DNA of 64,000 nucleotides from an uncultured Bacteroidota bacterium (GCA_937901965.1 CALGSW010000012.1:99591-163590); one strand, 5' to 3'; counted from the first letter of the stretch, positions 26,344 to 35,388 are shown. Notes: generated by a model not told the origin, from the sequence alone. Program-made: numbers and translations.

Positions 26344-27413
26344 AACAGATTCAGCAGGAAACCAGCTAGGGCTCCTCCAATAACAATAAATGCACTGTTT
26401 AACCTCTTGAATTTGAATATTACAGCAAATGATAAAAGTGCAATAACCGAGCTTCTCCAGTCAGTTAACGCATCCATCCCCATTTTTATGCATACGGTCA
26501 CTATAACTGCTACCGATGCTGCATTAACAGCATCCAGGAATGCTGTGAAAATCTTTGATCTCTTTAGCTTTGGGAGAATGGGATTCAGTAAAGCCACAAA
26601 CAGAAATGAGGGGAGAAAAATGCCGATAGTGGCCAGTAATGAGCCCGATAGCCCACCCATCTGCCATCCAATGAATGTTGCTGTAGAGAGTACCGGACCC
26701 GGAGTAAATTGACCTGCTGCAACTGAGTCAATCAGAACCTCTCTTGATAATAGTCCGGTAGAGACAAGCTGAGCATCAAGAAATGCGAAGAGAACATACC
26801 CACTTCCATACAGAAGTGCGCCGGTTTTAAAAAAAATTAAAAGAATTTGAATTCCGGGAATTACTGAGAGTGTTTTCTCTTTTGTTTTTTTGCCCATATG
26901 TAGCAGTACACCCGCTGCACCTGCTGCAAAGAGGGCATAAATCTCACTGATACCTAACAATGTAGCAAGTAGAACACCTATACCCATAAATATGAGCATA
27001 CTGTTTTTGAAGGCCTTTTTAGCCAGTGGGATGGCTGCATTTGCAATAATTGCGATTACGGCCGGTTTTATTCCGGCTATGAACCTCTCTGCATCCGGAA
27101 GTGTGCCATACTGCTGGTAGAGCCAGGCAATTATACCTGTAATCAATACTGCAGGAGCAATAAAAGATGCACCGGCTACCAAGAGCCCTCTCAAGCCTCT
27201 CTGTTCATAACCGCAGTGCATTGTCATCTCAGTTGAGTTTGGCCCGGGGATAAGATTTGTAGCACCTACAAGGTCAAGAAAGTGTTCGTGAGACATCCAC
27301 CTCCTCTTTTTTACTATTTCGTCCTCCATCATGGCAATATGTGCAGCCGGACCTCCAAATGAGACAGATCCAAGTTTAAGGAAAAGAAGAGAGATCTCCT
27401 TAAGCGTTGTCAT
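26340..27413 (-). CDS. chrA: Chromate transporter (CHR family)
   Basis: Inner-membrane anion carrier, 357 residues, built from two homologous halves. Each half shows the CHR signature: LGSVSFGGPAAHIAMM with NLIPGPNSTEMTMHCGY in the first, and GAGLLYGSGYV-type plus GQFTPGPVLSTATFIGW in the second. Members export chromate in exchange for sulfate, but many homologs have unknown natural substrates. It is the fifth gene of the minus-strand run, 11 bp after GH92 and overlapping the GT51 gene by 4 bp. Confidence 0.93.
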   Translation of the reverse strand: MTTLKEISLLFLKLGSVSFGGPAAHIAMMEDEIVKKRRWMSHEHFLDLVGATNLIPGPNSTEMTMHCGYEQRGLRGLLVAGASFIAPAVLITGIIAWLYQQYGTLPDAERFIAGIKPAVIAIIANAAIPLAKKAFKNSMLIFMGIGVLLATLLGISEIYALFAAGAAGVLLHMGKKTKEKTLSVIPGIQILLIFFKTGALLYGSGYVLFAFLDAQLVSTGLLSREVLIDSVAAGQFTPGPVLSTATFIGWQMGGLSGSLLATIGIFLPSFLFVALLNPILPKLKRSKIFTAFLDAVNAASVAVIVTVCIKMGMDALTDWRSSVIALLSFAVIFKFKRLNSAFIVIGGALAGFLLNLL

Positions 27414-27424
27414 AATGTGATTAT

Positions 27425-29704
27425 TTAGTGAGGCTTACTGCTCATCTCAAATACAAGATTGCCGCCACTCATAATATCATAGTGTGTTATATAAGGGAAT
27501 TGCAGCAGTTTGCCATTAAGTAAAACCCTTTTAACGTAAACATTGTTCACTGATTGATTACGTGCCTCAATTGTGAATTTAGAGCCATTTTCCAGATTAA
27601 TTGTTGCAGATTTTACCAAGGGGCTTCCCAGATAATAAATTACGCTGCCCGGCGCAACAGGATAAAATCCCAGAGAACTGAATATATACCATGCGCTCAT
27701 CTGCCCACAGTCGTCATTTCCACTTAGACCATCGGGGCGGGATTTATATTTTGTCTCTAGAATATTCCTTATGTGCTTCTGCCCCTTCCAACTCTCATCT
27801 GTAAGGTTGTACAGATAAACAACATGGTGTGATGGTTCGTTACCGTGAACATATGTGCCCATAATTCCCTCTCTGGAAATATCCTCTGTGTTTTCAAAAT
27901 ATTTATCAGGAAGGTGCATAGTAAAAAGATTATCAAGATATTCTGTGAATCTTTTCTTTCCACCCATCAGTTCTATTAGTCCATTTGGATCATGAGGGAC
28001 ATAGAGTGAGTAATTCCATGCATTCCCTTCAATAAATCCTTGGCCATGAGTGTCCAGAGGATCAAACTCTTTCTTAAAATTTCCGTCCGAGAGCTTTGGC
28101 CTCATGAATCCGCTCTCTTTATCAAAAAGGTTCTTGTAGTTTATTGAACGTAATATGAATTCGTTGAACACTTGAGAGTTTCCTGTTTTTTCAGCAATCA
28201 TTGCTATAGCCCAATCATCGTAAGCATACTCTAGTGTTTTTGAAACGGAATTACCGCTTATATCCTCGGGTACAAAACCTCTTTTAATATAATCTTCTAA
28301 CCCATCATAATACTTGTTACCGGCAGTGGAAACAGCGGCAGAAAGTGCTTTTTCGTAGTCAAATCCTTTAATATTCTTAACCATGGCGTCTGCAAGCAGT
28401 GAGACTGAGTGATAACCAATCATACACCAGTTTTCATTTGCATGGTGAGACCATACCGGTAACATTTTATGGACACTTTGGTCATAGTGTGCCAGCATGG
28501 AGTTCATAATGTCTGAATTCCTCTTTTGCTGAATTATGTTAAACAGAGGATGAAGTGCTCTGTATGTGTCCCATAATGAGAGGGTTGTGTAATTTATGAA
28601 TCCATCTGCTTTATGTACGTTCTGGTCAATTCCCCGGTATTCTCCGTTGATATCCATATATTCGGTAGTGCCTATAAATGAATGATAAAGAGAAGTGTAA
28701 AAATTTATAAGGTCATCATCTTTAAGTGCCTCTATCTCAATCTTTCTAAGTTCATTATCCCAGCGCTCAAAGGCCAGTGTCCTGTAAAGATTAAAATCCT
28801 TATGCGGAGCCTCATGTTCAAGATTTAACAGAGCATTATCAGTACTTACAGGAGAGAGGGCTACTCTTATCATAATCTCTTCCCCTTCGTTAGTGTCAAA
28901 ATCAAAATAGGCTCTCAGCTGAGGAGCTGCCATCTCCGGGAAGTTACTCTCCTGATTGAATTTTCTCCAGAAGCCTTTGTATATCTGATTGTTGCTAAAT
29001 GATTTGTACCCGTAACTTTTAAAGGGCTTTGAAAATTTAATGGCAAAATACTGTGTGCGTGTTCTTCCCCAACCGTTAGTCTGTCTGTAACCGGTTATTG
29101 TTGTTCCATTTTCTACTCTGACAAACGTCCAGATATTTTTGCCAGGATAGTTATAGATACCATGTACAAGATCAAGTATTATGTGCGCATTATCTGATTG
29201 AGGAAAAGTGTACTTATGAATTCCCACTCTGGTTGTAGCAGTAAGTTGGGCCTTGATTCCATAATCATCAAGCAGTACACTGTAATAGCCCGGCTCTGCA
29301 TATTCTGTCTCATGCCTGAATAGTGACCGGAAGCCCTCCAGATGTCTGTCAGCTGTTCCCGGACTGAGTCTCAATGCTCCTGTGGCAGGCATGATAAGGA
29401 TATCTCCCAAATCTGAATGCCCCGTTCCGCTAAAGTGAGTATGGCTGAATCCCACAATTGTACTGTCTGTGTACTGATAACCGGCACAATACTTATATAC
29501 ATCTTTGTTATACACTCCATTTTCTGAATAGCTTAATGTGTCGGTATCGGGACTTAACTGAACCATGCCAAATGGAACGGTGGCACCCGGGTATGTGTGC
29601 CCCATCTTCTCAGTGCCGATAAATGGATTCACATATTTCGCAGGAGATTTAACAATCCCGGTCTGCAATGCAGAAAACAGAGCCAGTATCAGTAAAAGAT
29701 TCAT
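27425..29704 (-). CDS. GH92 family alpha-mannosidase
   Basis: Ca-dependent exo-alpha-mannosidase of glycoside hydrolase family 92, 759 residues, the usual length. Seen: a short hydrophobic N-terminus (2-14) that may be a signal peptide; the family opening YVNPFIGTEKMGHTYPGATVPFGMVQLSPDT; GFSHTHFSGTGHSDLGD; SLWDTYRALHPL; GYHSVSLLADAM; and the C-terminal GNDDCGQMSAWYIFSSLGFYP with the catalytic acids. Probably periplasmic, trimming mannosides from glycans. It overlaps the acyltransferase gene by 4 bp upstream. No sugar uptake genes surround it. Confidence 0.95.
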   Translation of the reverse strand: MNLLLILALFSALQTGIVKSPAKYVNPFIGTEKMGHTYPGATVPFGMVQLSPDTDTLSYSENGVYNKDVYKYCAGYQYTDSTIVGFSHTHFSGTGHSDLGDILIMPATGALRLSPGTADRHLEGFRSLFRHETEYAEPGYYSVLLDDYGIKAQLTATTRVGIHKYTFPQSDNAHIILDLVHGIYNYPGKNIWTFVRVENGTTITGYRQTNGWGRTRTQYFAIKFSKPFKSYGYKSFSNNQIYKGFWRKFNQESNFPEMAAPQLRAYFDFDTNEGEEIMIRVALSPVSTDNALLNLEHEAPHKDFNLYRTLAFERWDNELRKIEIEALKDDDLINFYTSLYHSFIGTTEYMDINGEYRGIDQNVHKADGFINYTTLSLWDTYRALHPLFNIIQQKRNSDIMNSMLAHYDQSVHKMLPVWSHHANENWCMIGYHSVSLLADAMVKNIKGFDYEKALSAAVSTAGNKYYDGLEDYIKRGFVPEDISGNSVSKTLEYAYDDWAIAMIAEKTGNSQVFNEFILRSINYKNLFDKESGFMRPKLSDGNFKKEFDPLDTHGQGFIEGNAWNYSLYVPHDPNGLIELMGGKKRFTEYLDNLFTMHLPDKYFENTEDISREGIMGTYVHGNEPSHHVVYLYNLTDESWKGQKHIRNILETKYKSRPDGLSGNDDCGQMSAWYIFSSLGFYPVAPGSVIYYLGSPLVKSATINLENGSKFTIEARNQSVNNVYVKRVLLNGKLLQFPYITHYDIMSGGNLVFEMSSKPH

Positions 29705-30510
29705 TTTCCAAGATTATATGTAATCTCCCTTACCTCCTGAGCCCAGTCGTAAGCAGATTTTGATTTATCAAAAGTCTCCCATGATATCGGTTTTCCTATG
29801 GTTACCCTTATGGTTTTGCCCTTTTTTAGAAAAATCTCATGGGGTAGCAGCATGAGTTCTATGTTTGCCTTTATCCCAAATACTTTTCTGATGGAATTGA
29901 TCCTGTAAAAAAGTTTTGAATTTGTACCGTGAAAATGGAAAGGAACTATATCACGTTTATGAGCTACAGCCTTTGTTATAAAGCTCTTTTGCCATGGCAG
30001 ATCCTGGATTTTACCATCTCTGAATCGGGAGACGATTCCGGCAGGGAAGTGTGTGATTGCTACATCCATTCCGTATGTCTCCTCAATGGCCTTCAGGTAA
30101 GATTTTGAAGATCCGTCAAATACATTCACAGCAACAACAAATTCACTGAGTTGCGGTATGAATCTGAATGAATCGTTTGCAATGGCTTTTAATGTTCCAT
30201 ACTTTCCTGAAACTATGCTTGTAAGAACGAGTCCGTCGGCAAAACCAAATGGATGATTTGCCGCAAAAAAACACTTTTTATTCTCAGGCAGATTTTCAAG
30301 ACCCTCAGCCTCTATTGAAATTTTAAATTCATTTTGCAGAGCCGTTAAAAATTCATGACCCTTTAAATGTGAATATTTATTAAGGATAATATTTATCTCA
30401 TCTTCGTGTGCAATTTTTGACAGGATTCTTATTATCCAAAGGGGGAGGTGTTTGAGAAAACCTTTATCTCTCTCTTTTATAGCTTTCTCAATATCAATAT
30501 ATTTTGTCAT
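29701..30510 (-). CDS. PlsC-like glycerol/lysophospholipid acyltransferase
   Basis: Acyltransferase of the PlsC superfamily, 269 residues. The HX4D catalytic motif is in NHPFGFADG near residue 84; the following FPAGIVSRFRDG corresponds to the substrate block and PFHFHGTN to the next conserved strand. This subfamily is often annotated as hemolysin-like or ornithine-lipid acyltransferase; the acyl acceptor cannot be told. No transmembrane helix is obvious, so it is likely peripheral at the inner membrane. It lies 12 bp after the SDR gene and overlaps GH92 by 4 bp. Confidence 0.85.
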   Translation of the reverse strand: MTKYIDIEKAIKERDKGFLKHLPLWIIRILSKIAHEDEINIILNKYSHLKGHEFLTALQNEFKISIEAEGLENLPENKKCFFAANHPFGFADGLVLTSIVSGKYGTLKAIANDSFRFIPQLSEFVVAVNVFDGSSKSYLKAIEETYGMDVAITHFPAGIVSRFRDGKIQDLPWQKSFITKAVAHKRDIVPFHFHGTNSKLFYRINSIRKVFGIKANIELMLLPHEIFLKKGKTIRVTIGKPISWETFDKSKSAYDWAQEVREITYNLGK

Positions 30511-30522
30511 GTATTCTGCTTG

Positions 30523-31434
30523 TTAAATTTCAATGCCGGTTATCTCCTTTGATACTCTCCAAAGTTCTTCCGCATCCGATTCTTTGTAATGCTTTTGTAA
30601 TTCATTTGTTACTACAGGATATCCTCTCCAGTTGTCCCATCCATCAGGACCTATAAATTCTCCCCCCTTCAGACCGGGTTGGGTAGCAGCGAAAAGGGTA
30701 GGTAATGCACCCATAGAGGCCGGCTGTCCAATAAGCCTGAATCCCCATGATAAAATACCGGGAGATGGTTTTCCGGATCCTCTGGATGTAAGATTTGTAG
30801 CGGAGACACCCGGATGACAGATTATGCTGATAGTTTCTGCTCCCCTCTCTTTTAAAATATTATCCAGTTTCTTTCCAAAGAGTAAATTCGCATATTTGCT
30901 CTGACTGTAGAATTTAAATGGAATGTATCCCTTTTTTGCATCCAGATTATTAAAATTAATCTTGCCTCCCCTTGCTGCGATGCTGCTTACAGTCACTACT
31001 CTGGATCCTGGCACCCCTATCATAAGCGGTAGCAGAAGCCCGGTGAGAGTATAGTGGGCAAGGTGGTTTGTTCCAAACTGAAGTTCATATCCCTGTTTTG
31101 TATGTTTGAGCGGTGGAACCATAACTCCTGCATTGTTGATGAGCATATCAAGCTTTTTGTGTTTTAAAGCAAATGACTCTGCAAATAGCTTAACGCTTTC
31201 AAGATCAGAGAGCTCTATATGCATTACTTCAATTTTGGAGTCAGGCGAGAGTTCTGTTATCAATTTCACAGCCTGCTCTCCCTTCTCCATATTTCTTACA
31301 GCCAGAATAACATCAGCCCCTTTTGAAGAGAGTACCTTGGCTGCTTCCAGCCCGATTCCGCTTGAACCCCCAGTTATTATTATAGTTTTACCTTCAAGTG
31401 ATCCTATGTTTTCTATCGTCCAGTGATTTTTCAT
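30523..31434 (-). CDS. Short-chain dehydrogenase/reductase
   Basis: NAD(P)-dependent Rossmann oxidoreductase of 303 residues. Cofactor motif TGGSSGIGLEAAK (20-32), NNAG near residue 101, the catalytic Ser in VTVSSIAARGG and YSQSKYAN as the YxxxK motif. Overall it resembles retinol-dehydrogenase-like (RDH/WWOX-type) SDRs, including the HPGVSATNL segment. Substrate unknown. It sits 6 bp behind the DUF2007 gene and 12 bp before the acyltransferase, so a lipid-related substrate is possible. Confidence 0.88.
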   Translation of the reverse strand: MKNHWTIENIGSLEGKTIIITGGSSGIGLEAAKVLSSKGADVILAVRNMEKGEQAVKLITELSPDSKIEVMHIELSDLESVKLFAESFALKHKKLDMLINNAGVMVPPLKHTKQGYELQFGTNHLAHYTLTGLLLPLMIGVPGSRVVTVSSIAARGGKINFNNLDAKKGYIPFKFYSQSKYANLLFGKKLDNILKERGAETISIICHPGVSATNLTSRGSGKPSPGILSWGFRLIGQPASMGALPTLFAATQPGLKGGEFIGPDGWDNWRGYPVVTNELQKHYKESDAEELWRVSKEITGIEI

Positions 31435-31440
31435 AACTGA

Positions 31441-31680
31441 TTACTTTAAGTTGTCAAGATACTCTTTAACAACTACCATTGCTCTCTCTTTAAACTCACC
31501 GGATACTATAACCTTAATGGCTCCCAGCCCTCCTGGAGTTGTGCCGAATGGCCAAATAGTTCCAATTATTTCATTCTCTAAATAAGATGGAATGCCCTCA
31601 TTTTCTAAAAGATTTCTGACCATTTCGGCCTGCCACCCGGTACCGGCAAATACCTCAGCACTATTAGTTTTATCTTCCAT
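31441..31680 (-). CDS. DUF2007 small signal-transducing-like protein
   Basis: A 79-residue protein with the DUF2007 pattern: a ferredoxin-like start EVFAGTGWQAEMVRNLLENE, the loop IPSYLENE, and IKVIVSGEFKERAMVVVKEYL. The family is annotated as putative signal transducing proteins but has no established role. First gene of the seven-gene minus-strand run, with an exact -7 element 20 bp upstream. Confidence 0.8.
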   Translation of the reverse strand: MEDKTNSAEVFAGTGWQAEMVRNLLENEGIPSYLENEIIGTIWPFGTTPGGLGAIKVIVSGEFKERAMVVVKEYLDNLK

Positions 31681-31700
31681 AGTGGATAGTTAAAATTTAC

Positions 31701-31708
31701 CAAATGTA
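31701..31708 (-). promoter_or_regulatory. -7 promoter element for the DUF2007-to-pirin run
   Basis: Minus strand TACATTTG, exact TAnnTTTG match, 20 bp before the DUF2007 ATG. Confidence 0.5.
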
Positions 31709-31736
31709 AACATTCTTTCCTTACCAACATAATGTG

Positions 31737-31744
31737 TAACTTTG
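31737..31744 (+). promoter_or_regulatory. -7 promoter element for the MATE gene
   Basis: TAACTTTG, exact TAnnTTTG match, ending 4 bp before the ATG at 31749. Transcription would start on or just beside the start codon, so the message would be leaderless. Confidence 0.45.
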
Positions 31745-31748
31745 AGGA

Positions 31749-33095
31749 ATGGAAAGAAAGGGTTTACCGGTATCACTCGGCACTGAAAATATATGGAAAT
31801 TGCTTATGCAGTATGCAATTCCGTCTGTTATTGCCATGACTGCCTCTTCACTGTACAACATTACAGATAGTATATTTATTGGACAGGGGGTGGGAGCACT
31901 TGCAATTTCAGGTCTTGCAATATCATTTCCTTTAATGAATTTGTCTGCTGCGTTTGGAACACTCATAGGTGCAGGAGCTGCAAACTTGCTGTCACTTAGA
32001 CTTGGCCAGAGAGATTATGGCAGTGCAAATAAAATACTGGGTAATGTTGTCTCTCTTACATCAATACTGGGAGTTGCCTATACTATTGTGGTAATGCTCT
32101 TTCTTGAAGAAATCCTGAGATTTTTTGGGGCAAGCAGTGATACTTTGCCTTATGCAAAAGAGTACATGACAATCATTACTCTGGGGAATGTTGTTACTCA
32201 CATGTATTTTGGCCTGAATGCCCTCATCAGATCATCGGGGCACCCCTCAAAGTCAATGTATGCTACAATTTTTACAGTAATTATTAATGCTATACTCACT
32301 CCTGTCTTTATTTATGTGCTTGAGATGGGTATAAGGGGTGCTGCTGTAGCAACAGTACTCTCTCAGGTTATATTACTTGTCTGGCAGTTCAGGTTTTTTT
32401 CAAACAAACAGAACTTCATACATTTGAAAAGAGAGAATCTTAAAATTGACAGAAAAATATTAAAAGATACTACCTCAATTGGTTTGGCTCCTTTCCTTAT
32501 GAATGCTGTCTCTAGTGTAATTGTAATTCTGATAAACCATTCACTTGTAAGGCATGGTGGCGATCTTGCCGTGGGTGCCTATGGTATCATGAACAGGATA
32601 GCAATGCTTTTTGGAATGATTATAATAGGTCTGACAATGGGGATGCAGCCTATTGCTGGCTATAACTACGGCGCAGGATTGTATTCCAGAGTAAATAAAG
32701 TTTTAAAGTATACAATATTGCTTGCAACCGGAGTTATAACTACAGGATTTCTCATAGGAGAGCTTATTCCAAGGGAGGCAGCATCGCTCTTTACAACCGA
32801 TAAGGAGTTGCTTGACCTGGTAGTGCCGGGGATGAGAATAGCATTTGCAGCCTTTCCTATTATTGGTTTTCAGATGGTCTCCTCAAATTTTTTTCAGAGT
32901 ATAGGCAAACCTGGAAAGGCTATATATTTATCACTCTCCAGACAGGTTATTTTTCTGATACCTGCAGTTATCATCCTTCCTCACTATTTTGGAATACTGG
33001 GTGTCTGGATGAGCATGCCTTTAGCGGATACTCTTGCTGCAATAAATTCGGCATTTATTTTATCACATCATTATAAAAAATCAAGTCATGAATAA
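31749..33095 (+). CDS. MATE family efflux transporter
   Basis: Multidrug and toxin extrusion type antiporter, 448 residues in twelve predicted helices arranged as two homologous halves. The N-terminal half shows YNITDSIFIGQGVGALAISG and the C-terminal half GLTMGMQPIAGYNYGAG, both typical of the DinF/NorM-like bacterial group. Drug or metabolite substrate unknown. The 3' end overlaps the cytidylate-kinase-like gene by 8 bp, so the two are a pair. A -7 element sits directly before the ATG. Confidence 0.93.
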   Translation: MERKGLPVSLGTENIWKLLMQYAIPSVIAMTASSLYNITDSIFIGQGVGALAISGLAISFPLMNLSAAFGTLIGAGAANLLSLRLGQRDYGSANKILGNVVSLTSILGVAYTIVVMLFLEEILRFFGASSDTLPYAKEYMTIITLGNVVTHMYFGLNALIRSSGHPSKSMYATIFTVIINAILTPVFIYVLEMGIRGAAVATVLSQVILLVWQFRFFSNKQNFIHLKRENLKIDRKILKDTTSIGLAPFLMNAVSSVIVILINHSLVRHGGDLAVGAYGIMNRIAMLFGMIIIGLTMGMQPIAGYNYGAGLYSRVNKVLKYTILLATGVITTGFLIGELIPREAASLFTTDKELLDLVVPGMRIAFAAFPIIGFQMVSSNFFQSIGKPGKAIYLSLSRQVIFLIPAVIILPHYFGILGVWMSMPLADTLAAINSAFILSHHYKKSSHE

Positions 33096-33684
33096 TCTGT
33101 TTTGCATAACAATAGGAAGGCAACTTGGAAGTGGCGGGAGAAAAATTGGTGAGATGGTTGCAGAGAAACTGAAAATCTCTTTTTATGATAAAGAGTTGTT
33201 GAGTATTGCCTCCAAAGAGAGTGGGCTTGAAAAAGATTTCTTTGAAAGAGCAGATGAGAGGCAGGCGTGGTCACTATTTGGAATTACAGAATATTATTCA
33301 CTAAACCCTTTAAGCGGTGAATCACTTTTTGTAATCCAGAGCGATGTCATAAAAAAATTGTCTGAGGAGAGATCTTGTCTCTTTGTAGGCAGATGTGCCG
33401 ATTATGTTTTAAAGGACTTTCACCGTAGACTTGATGTATTCATATCTGCAGATGAGGCAGACAGAATACTTCGTATCTCAGATAAAATGGATATATCAAG
33501 AGAGAAGGCAAAAGCTGTTATTGAAAAAACCGACAAACAGAGAAAGTCCTATTACAACTATTTTACCAATAAGCACTGGGGAAGGGCCGATTCTTACCAC
33601 ATCTGCATAAACTCTTCTCTCATGGGAGCAGAAGCTACTGCCGAGATGATATGCGATATAGCCAAAAAAAGGTTTGGGCTGTAA
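33088..33684 (+). CDS. Cytidylate kinase-like P-loop protein
   Basis: A 198-residue nucleotide kinase-like protein of the AAA_26/Cytidylate_kin2 type. The P-loop is the variant GRQLGSGGRKIGE (10-22), followed by FYDKELL, the LID-like SCLFVGRCADYVL and VFISADEADRI. These proteins occur widely in anaerobes beside transporters and have no firm function; true CMP kinases have a different loop. It is translationally coupled to the MATE pump (8-bp overlap). The message then runs into an inverted repeat 3 bp after the stop, which may end it. Confidence 0.85.
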   Translation: MNNLFCITIGRQLGSGGRKIGEMVAEKLKISFYDKELLSIASKESGLEKDFFERADERQAWSLFGITEYYSLNPLSGESLFVIQSDVIKKLSEERSCLFVGRCADYVLKDFHRRLDVFISADEADRILRISDKMDISREKAKAVIEKTDKQRKSYYNYFTNKHWGRADSYHICINSSLMGAEATAEMICDIAKKRFGL

Positions 33685-33686
33685 TT

Positions 33687-33815
33687 GCGTGGGTGGGACA
33701 AACATCTATCTATTTGAAAACCTGCGTGTCACAAAACATATATTTCACATAATCAGCAAATTACATTTTGCAACCTCTTCAAAAACAACCCCATAAATGC
33801 TTGTCCCACCCACGC
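33687..33815. repeat. Family B long inverted repeat, copy 2
   Basis: Arms GCGTGGGTGGGACAA (33687-33701) and TTGTCCCACCCACGC (33801-33815) are perfect complements and continue inward for four more pairs with one mismatch. The spacer of about 95 bp is AT-rich and contains GCAAATTACATTTTGCAACC, similar in position to ACAAAATACGATTTGTAACA in copy 1. Total 129 bp. It begins 3 bp after the stop of the cytidylate-kinase-like gene and may also act as its transcription terminator. Confidence 0.8.
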
Positions 33816-33819
33816 CTGT

Positions 33820-33860
33820 AGCGCTTCCTCGCTCAATTCGTTCGCTGTGGCGAGAAGCTC
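33820..33860. repeat. Short family A hairpin
   Basis: GCTTCCTCGC (33823-33832) pairs with GCGAGAAGC (33850-33858) around TCAATTCGTTCGCTGTG. It is a shortened family A core in inverted orientation. An almost identical piece lies at 61186-61220, next to a solo GTGGGTGGGAC arm. Confidence 0.6.
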
Positions 33861-33876
33861 GTCGTTATATGATTGT

Positions 33877-34013
33877 CTGGTATGTATTACTCCATTTTTT
33901 CCACAAAGAAGTCCGCAAAACTGAAGGAGTCTCCGCCACAGCGAACAGAGTGAGCGAGGAGGAAAAACTCCTGAAGTGAAGCGGATTATTTGTGGATGGA
34001 GTAATACATACAG
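33877..34013. repeat. Family A palindromic element, copy 2
   Basis: A 137-bp palindrome. TATGTATTACTCCAT (33881-33895) pairs perfectly with ATGGAGTAATACATA (33996-34010); inside are TCCACAAA/TTTGTGGA, TCCGC/GCGGA and AAGGAGT/ACTCCT. The apex carries CTCCGCCACAGCGAAC ... GAGCGAGGAGGAAAA. A copy of the same length and almost identical sequence lies at 61241-61377. Confidence 0.8.
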
Positions 34014-34019
34014 GCTAGA

Positions 34020-34345
34020 ATAAAAGAGTCTCCGCCACAGCGAACGCAGTGAGCGAGGAGGAAAAGCTCCGGAGTCACATCGGGTAGATGAATATAAATC
34101 ACGCAGTTATAGGTATGAACAGGTTGCAAAACTGAAGAAACCTCCGCCACAGCGAACGAAGAGAGCGAGGAGGAAAAGCTCCGGAGTCACATCGGGTAGA
34201 TGAATATAATTCATGCAGTTGCTGGATATGAACAGGCGTGCAAAACTGAAGGAGTCTACGCCACAGCGAACAATGTGAGCGAGGAGGAAAAGTTCCTGAG
34301 TGGCTGTGGTTGGCTCAGGAAGTGAAGCGGATTATTTGTGGATGG
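34020..34345. repeat. Tandem family A units, about 113 bp period
   Basis: The core with TCCGCCAC recurs at 34031, 34143 and 34257 (third copy TACGCCAC), that is every 112-114 bp. Between cores the units share GCTCCGGAGTCACATCGGG, TAGATGAATATAA and a tail with GCAGTT and ATGAACAGG. The last unit ends in the hairpin TTCCTGAG (34293-34300)/CTCAGGAA (34314-34321) and a copy of GCGGATTATTTGTGGATGGA. No convincing gene overlaps it; 34346-34380 shows nothing. Confidence 0.75.
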
Positions 34346-34380
34346 AGACTTGGAATTGGATAAGTTGAGTACTAAGCCTT

Positions 34381-34557
34381 TTAGTTGTTTATTTCGTCAA
34401 GAATATCCTGAATGTCATCAATACACATGCCGCATACAGTGCCGGCTGTGGTCTCTTCACCCACCTGCTCTGTTGTTTTTAGCCCTTTTTCCTTGATAGC
34501 TGTTACGATTTCACTCTTGTAGATTTCGTTGCAAGTGCAAATAATTGGATCTTCCAT
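34381..34557 (-). CDS. BFD-like [2Fe-2S] binding protein
   Basis: A 58-residue protein starting MEDPIICTCNEIYKSEI. Four Cys are placed as in bacterioferritin-associated ferredoxin and NirB/GltB-type BFD domains: CTC at residues 7-9 and CGMC at 42-45. It should bind a [2Fe-2S] cluster and act in electron or iron handling. It ends just after the repeat cluster and lies 39 bp downstream of the TspO-like gene on the same strand. Too short for many gene callers. Confidence 0.8.
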   Translation of the reverse strand: MEDPIICTCNEIYKSEIVTAIKEKGLKTTEQVGEETTAGTVCGMCIDDIQDILDEINN

Positions 34558-34596
34558 TCTTTTGAATTTAAAATTAAAGACAAAAAACGTCTGATC

Positions 34597-35382
34597 TTAT
34601 TTAAAGTTCAATTTAGCAGGAACTCTTCTAGTGAGAATGTAGAGGATAAATCCAGCTTGAATAACAATTGATGCCCAAGCAGCAGTAATAATCTCAGGAT
34701 AGAGCGGCTCTGAAGCCTCTCGTTTAATTATGATTCCGTAGAATGCCCATATTACTACAAGAGCGTAAAAGATATCAGCCCTTTTAACCATCATTAAAAC
34801 TGATAGTAAAGTTCCTGCTCCTATCATTATTAATGTCCAAATATTTTCCGGTATGCCGAATCCGTTCCAGTTCCAGTGAACGAGCAGGGCAGTAATATTT
34901 GCGATTGTTGCAACCAAAATCCATCCAAGGTAAATACTAAATGGTAGCTTAACAGAAAATCTTGCCCAGAAATCATTAATATTTTCACTGTCCATTCTTC
35001 TGACAATATACATCAGAGTTAGAAGAAGCAGTAACATTATTATCACAGACATAAATACCATCTGATAGTGCCATGTAAGTATCCACAATGAATTGAATAT
35101 GCATGTAAGTGCAAACGCCCAGCTTGCAAGCGGAGAGAGCAGATATTTTGATGCTTTTTGGCTGAACGCAGCAATGGTTTGATTAACTATAAACACTAAG
35201 AGCAGTAAATAGATCAGACCCCATATAGAGAACGTTACACCGGCAGGAACGAAAAGGTTTGGATACATATCAGATAACTCTCCTGTGTTGTACCCATTTA
35301 TAGGCAGAGCGTTAGCCAACCCATTTATTGTAACCATTGCAATAAACAAAATGAGATTGATTATAATGGTAAAATTTTTCAT
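34597..35382 (-). CDS. TspO/MBR-like polytopic membrane protein
   Basis: A 261-residue protein with seven or eight predicted helices. Segment NLFVPAGVTFSIWGLIYLLL and the many Trp (SLWILTWHY, LVHWNWNGFG, VIWAFYG) resemble the tryptophan-rich sensory protein group, although it is longer than classical five-helix TspO (about 160 residues). Classical TspO proteins bind porphyrins. Function here is not established. It starts 6 bp after the DUF6544-like gene and is probably in the same transcript. Confidence 0.6.
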   Translation of the reverse strand: MKNFTIIINLILFIAMVTINGLANALPINGYNTGELSDMYPNLFVPAGVTFSIWGLIYLLLLVFIVNQTIAAFSQKASKYLLSPLASWAFALTCIFNSLWILTWHYQMVFMSVIIMLLLLLTLMYIVRRMDSENINDFWARFSVKLPFSIYLGWILVATIANITALLVHWNWNGFGIPENIWTLIMIGAGTLLSVLMMVKRADIFYALVVIWAFYGIIIKREASEPLYPEIITAAWASIVIQAGFILYILTRRVPAKLNFK

Positions 35383-35388
35383 GATAAT

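Noticed and set aside
31701..31744. Operator between the divergent DUF2007 and MATE genes
   Set aside because: Apart from the two -7 elements I find no dyad or repeat that would support a regulator site.
33877..34345. Regularly spaced repeats that could look like a CRISPR array
   Set aside because: Period is 99-114 bp, the between-core sequence is itself repeated, and no cas genes are near. It is a tandem palindromic repeat.
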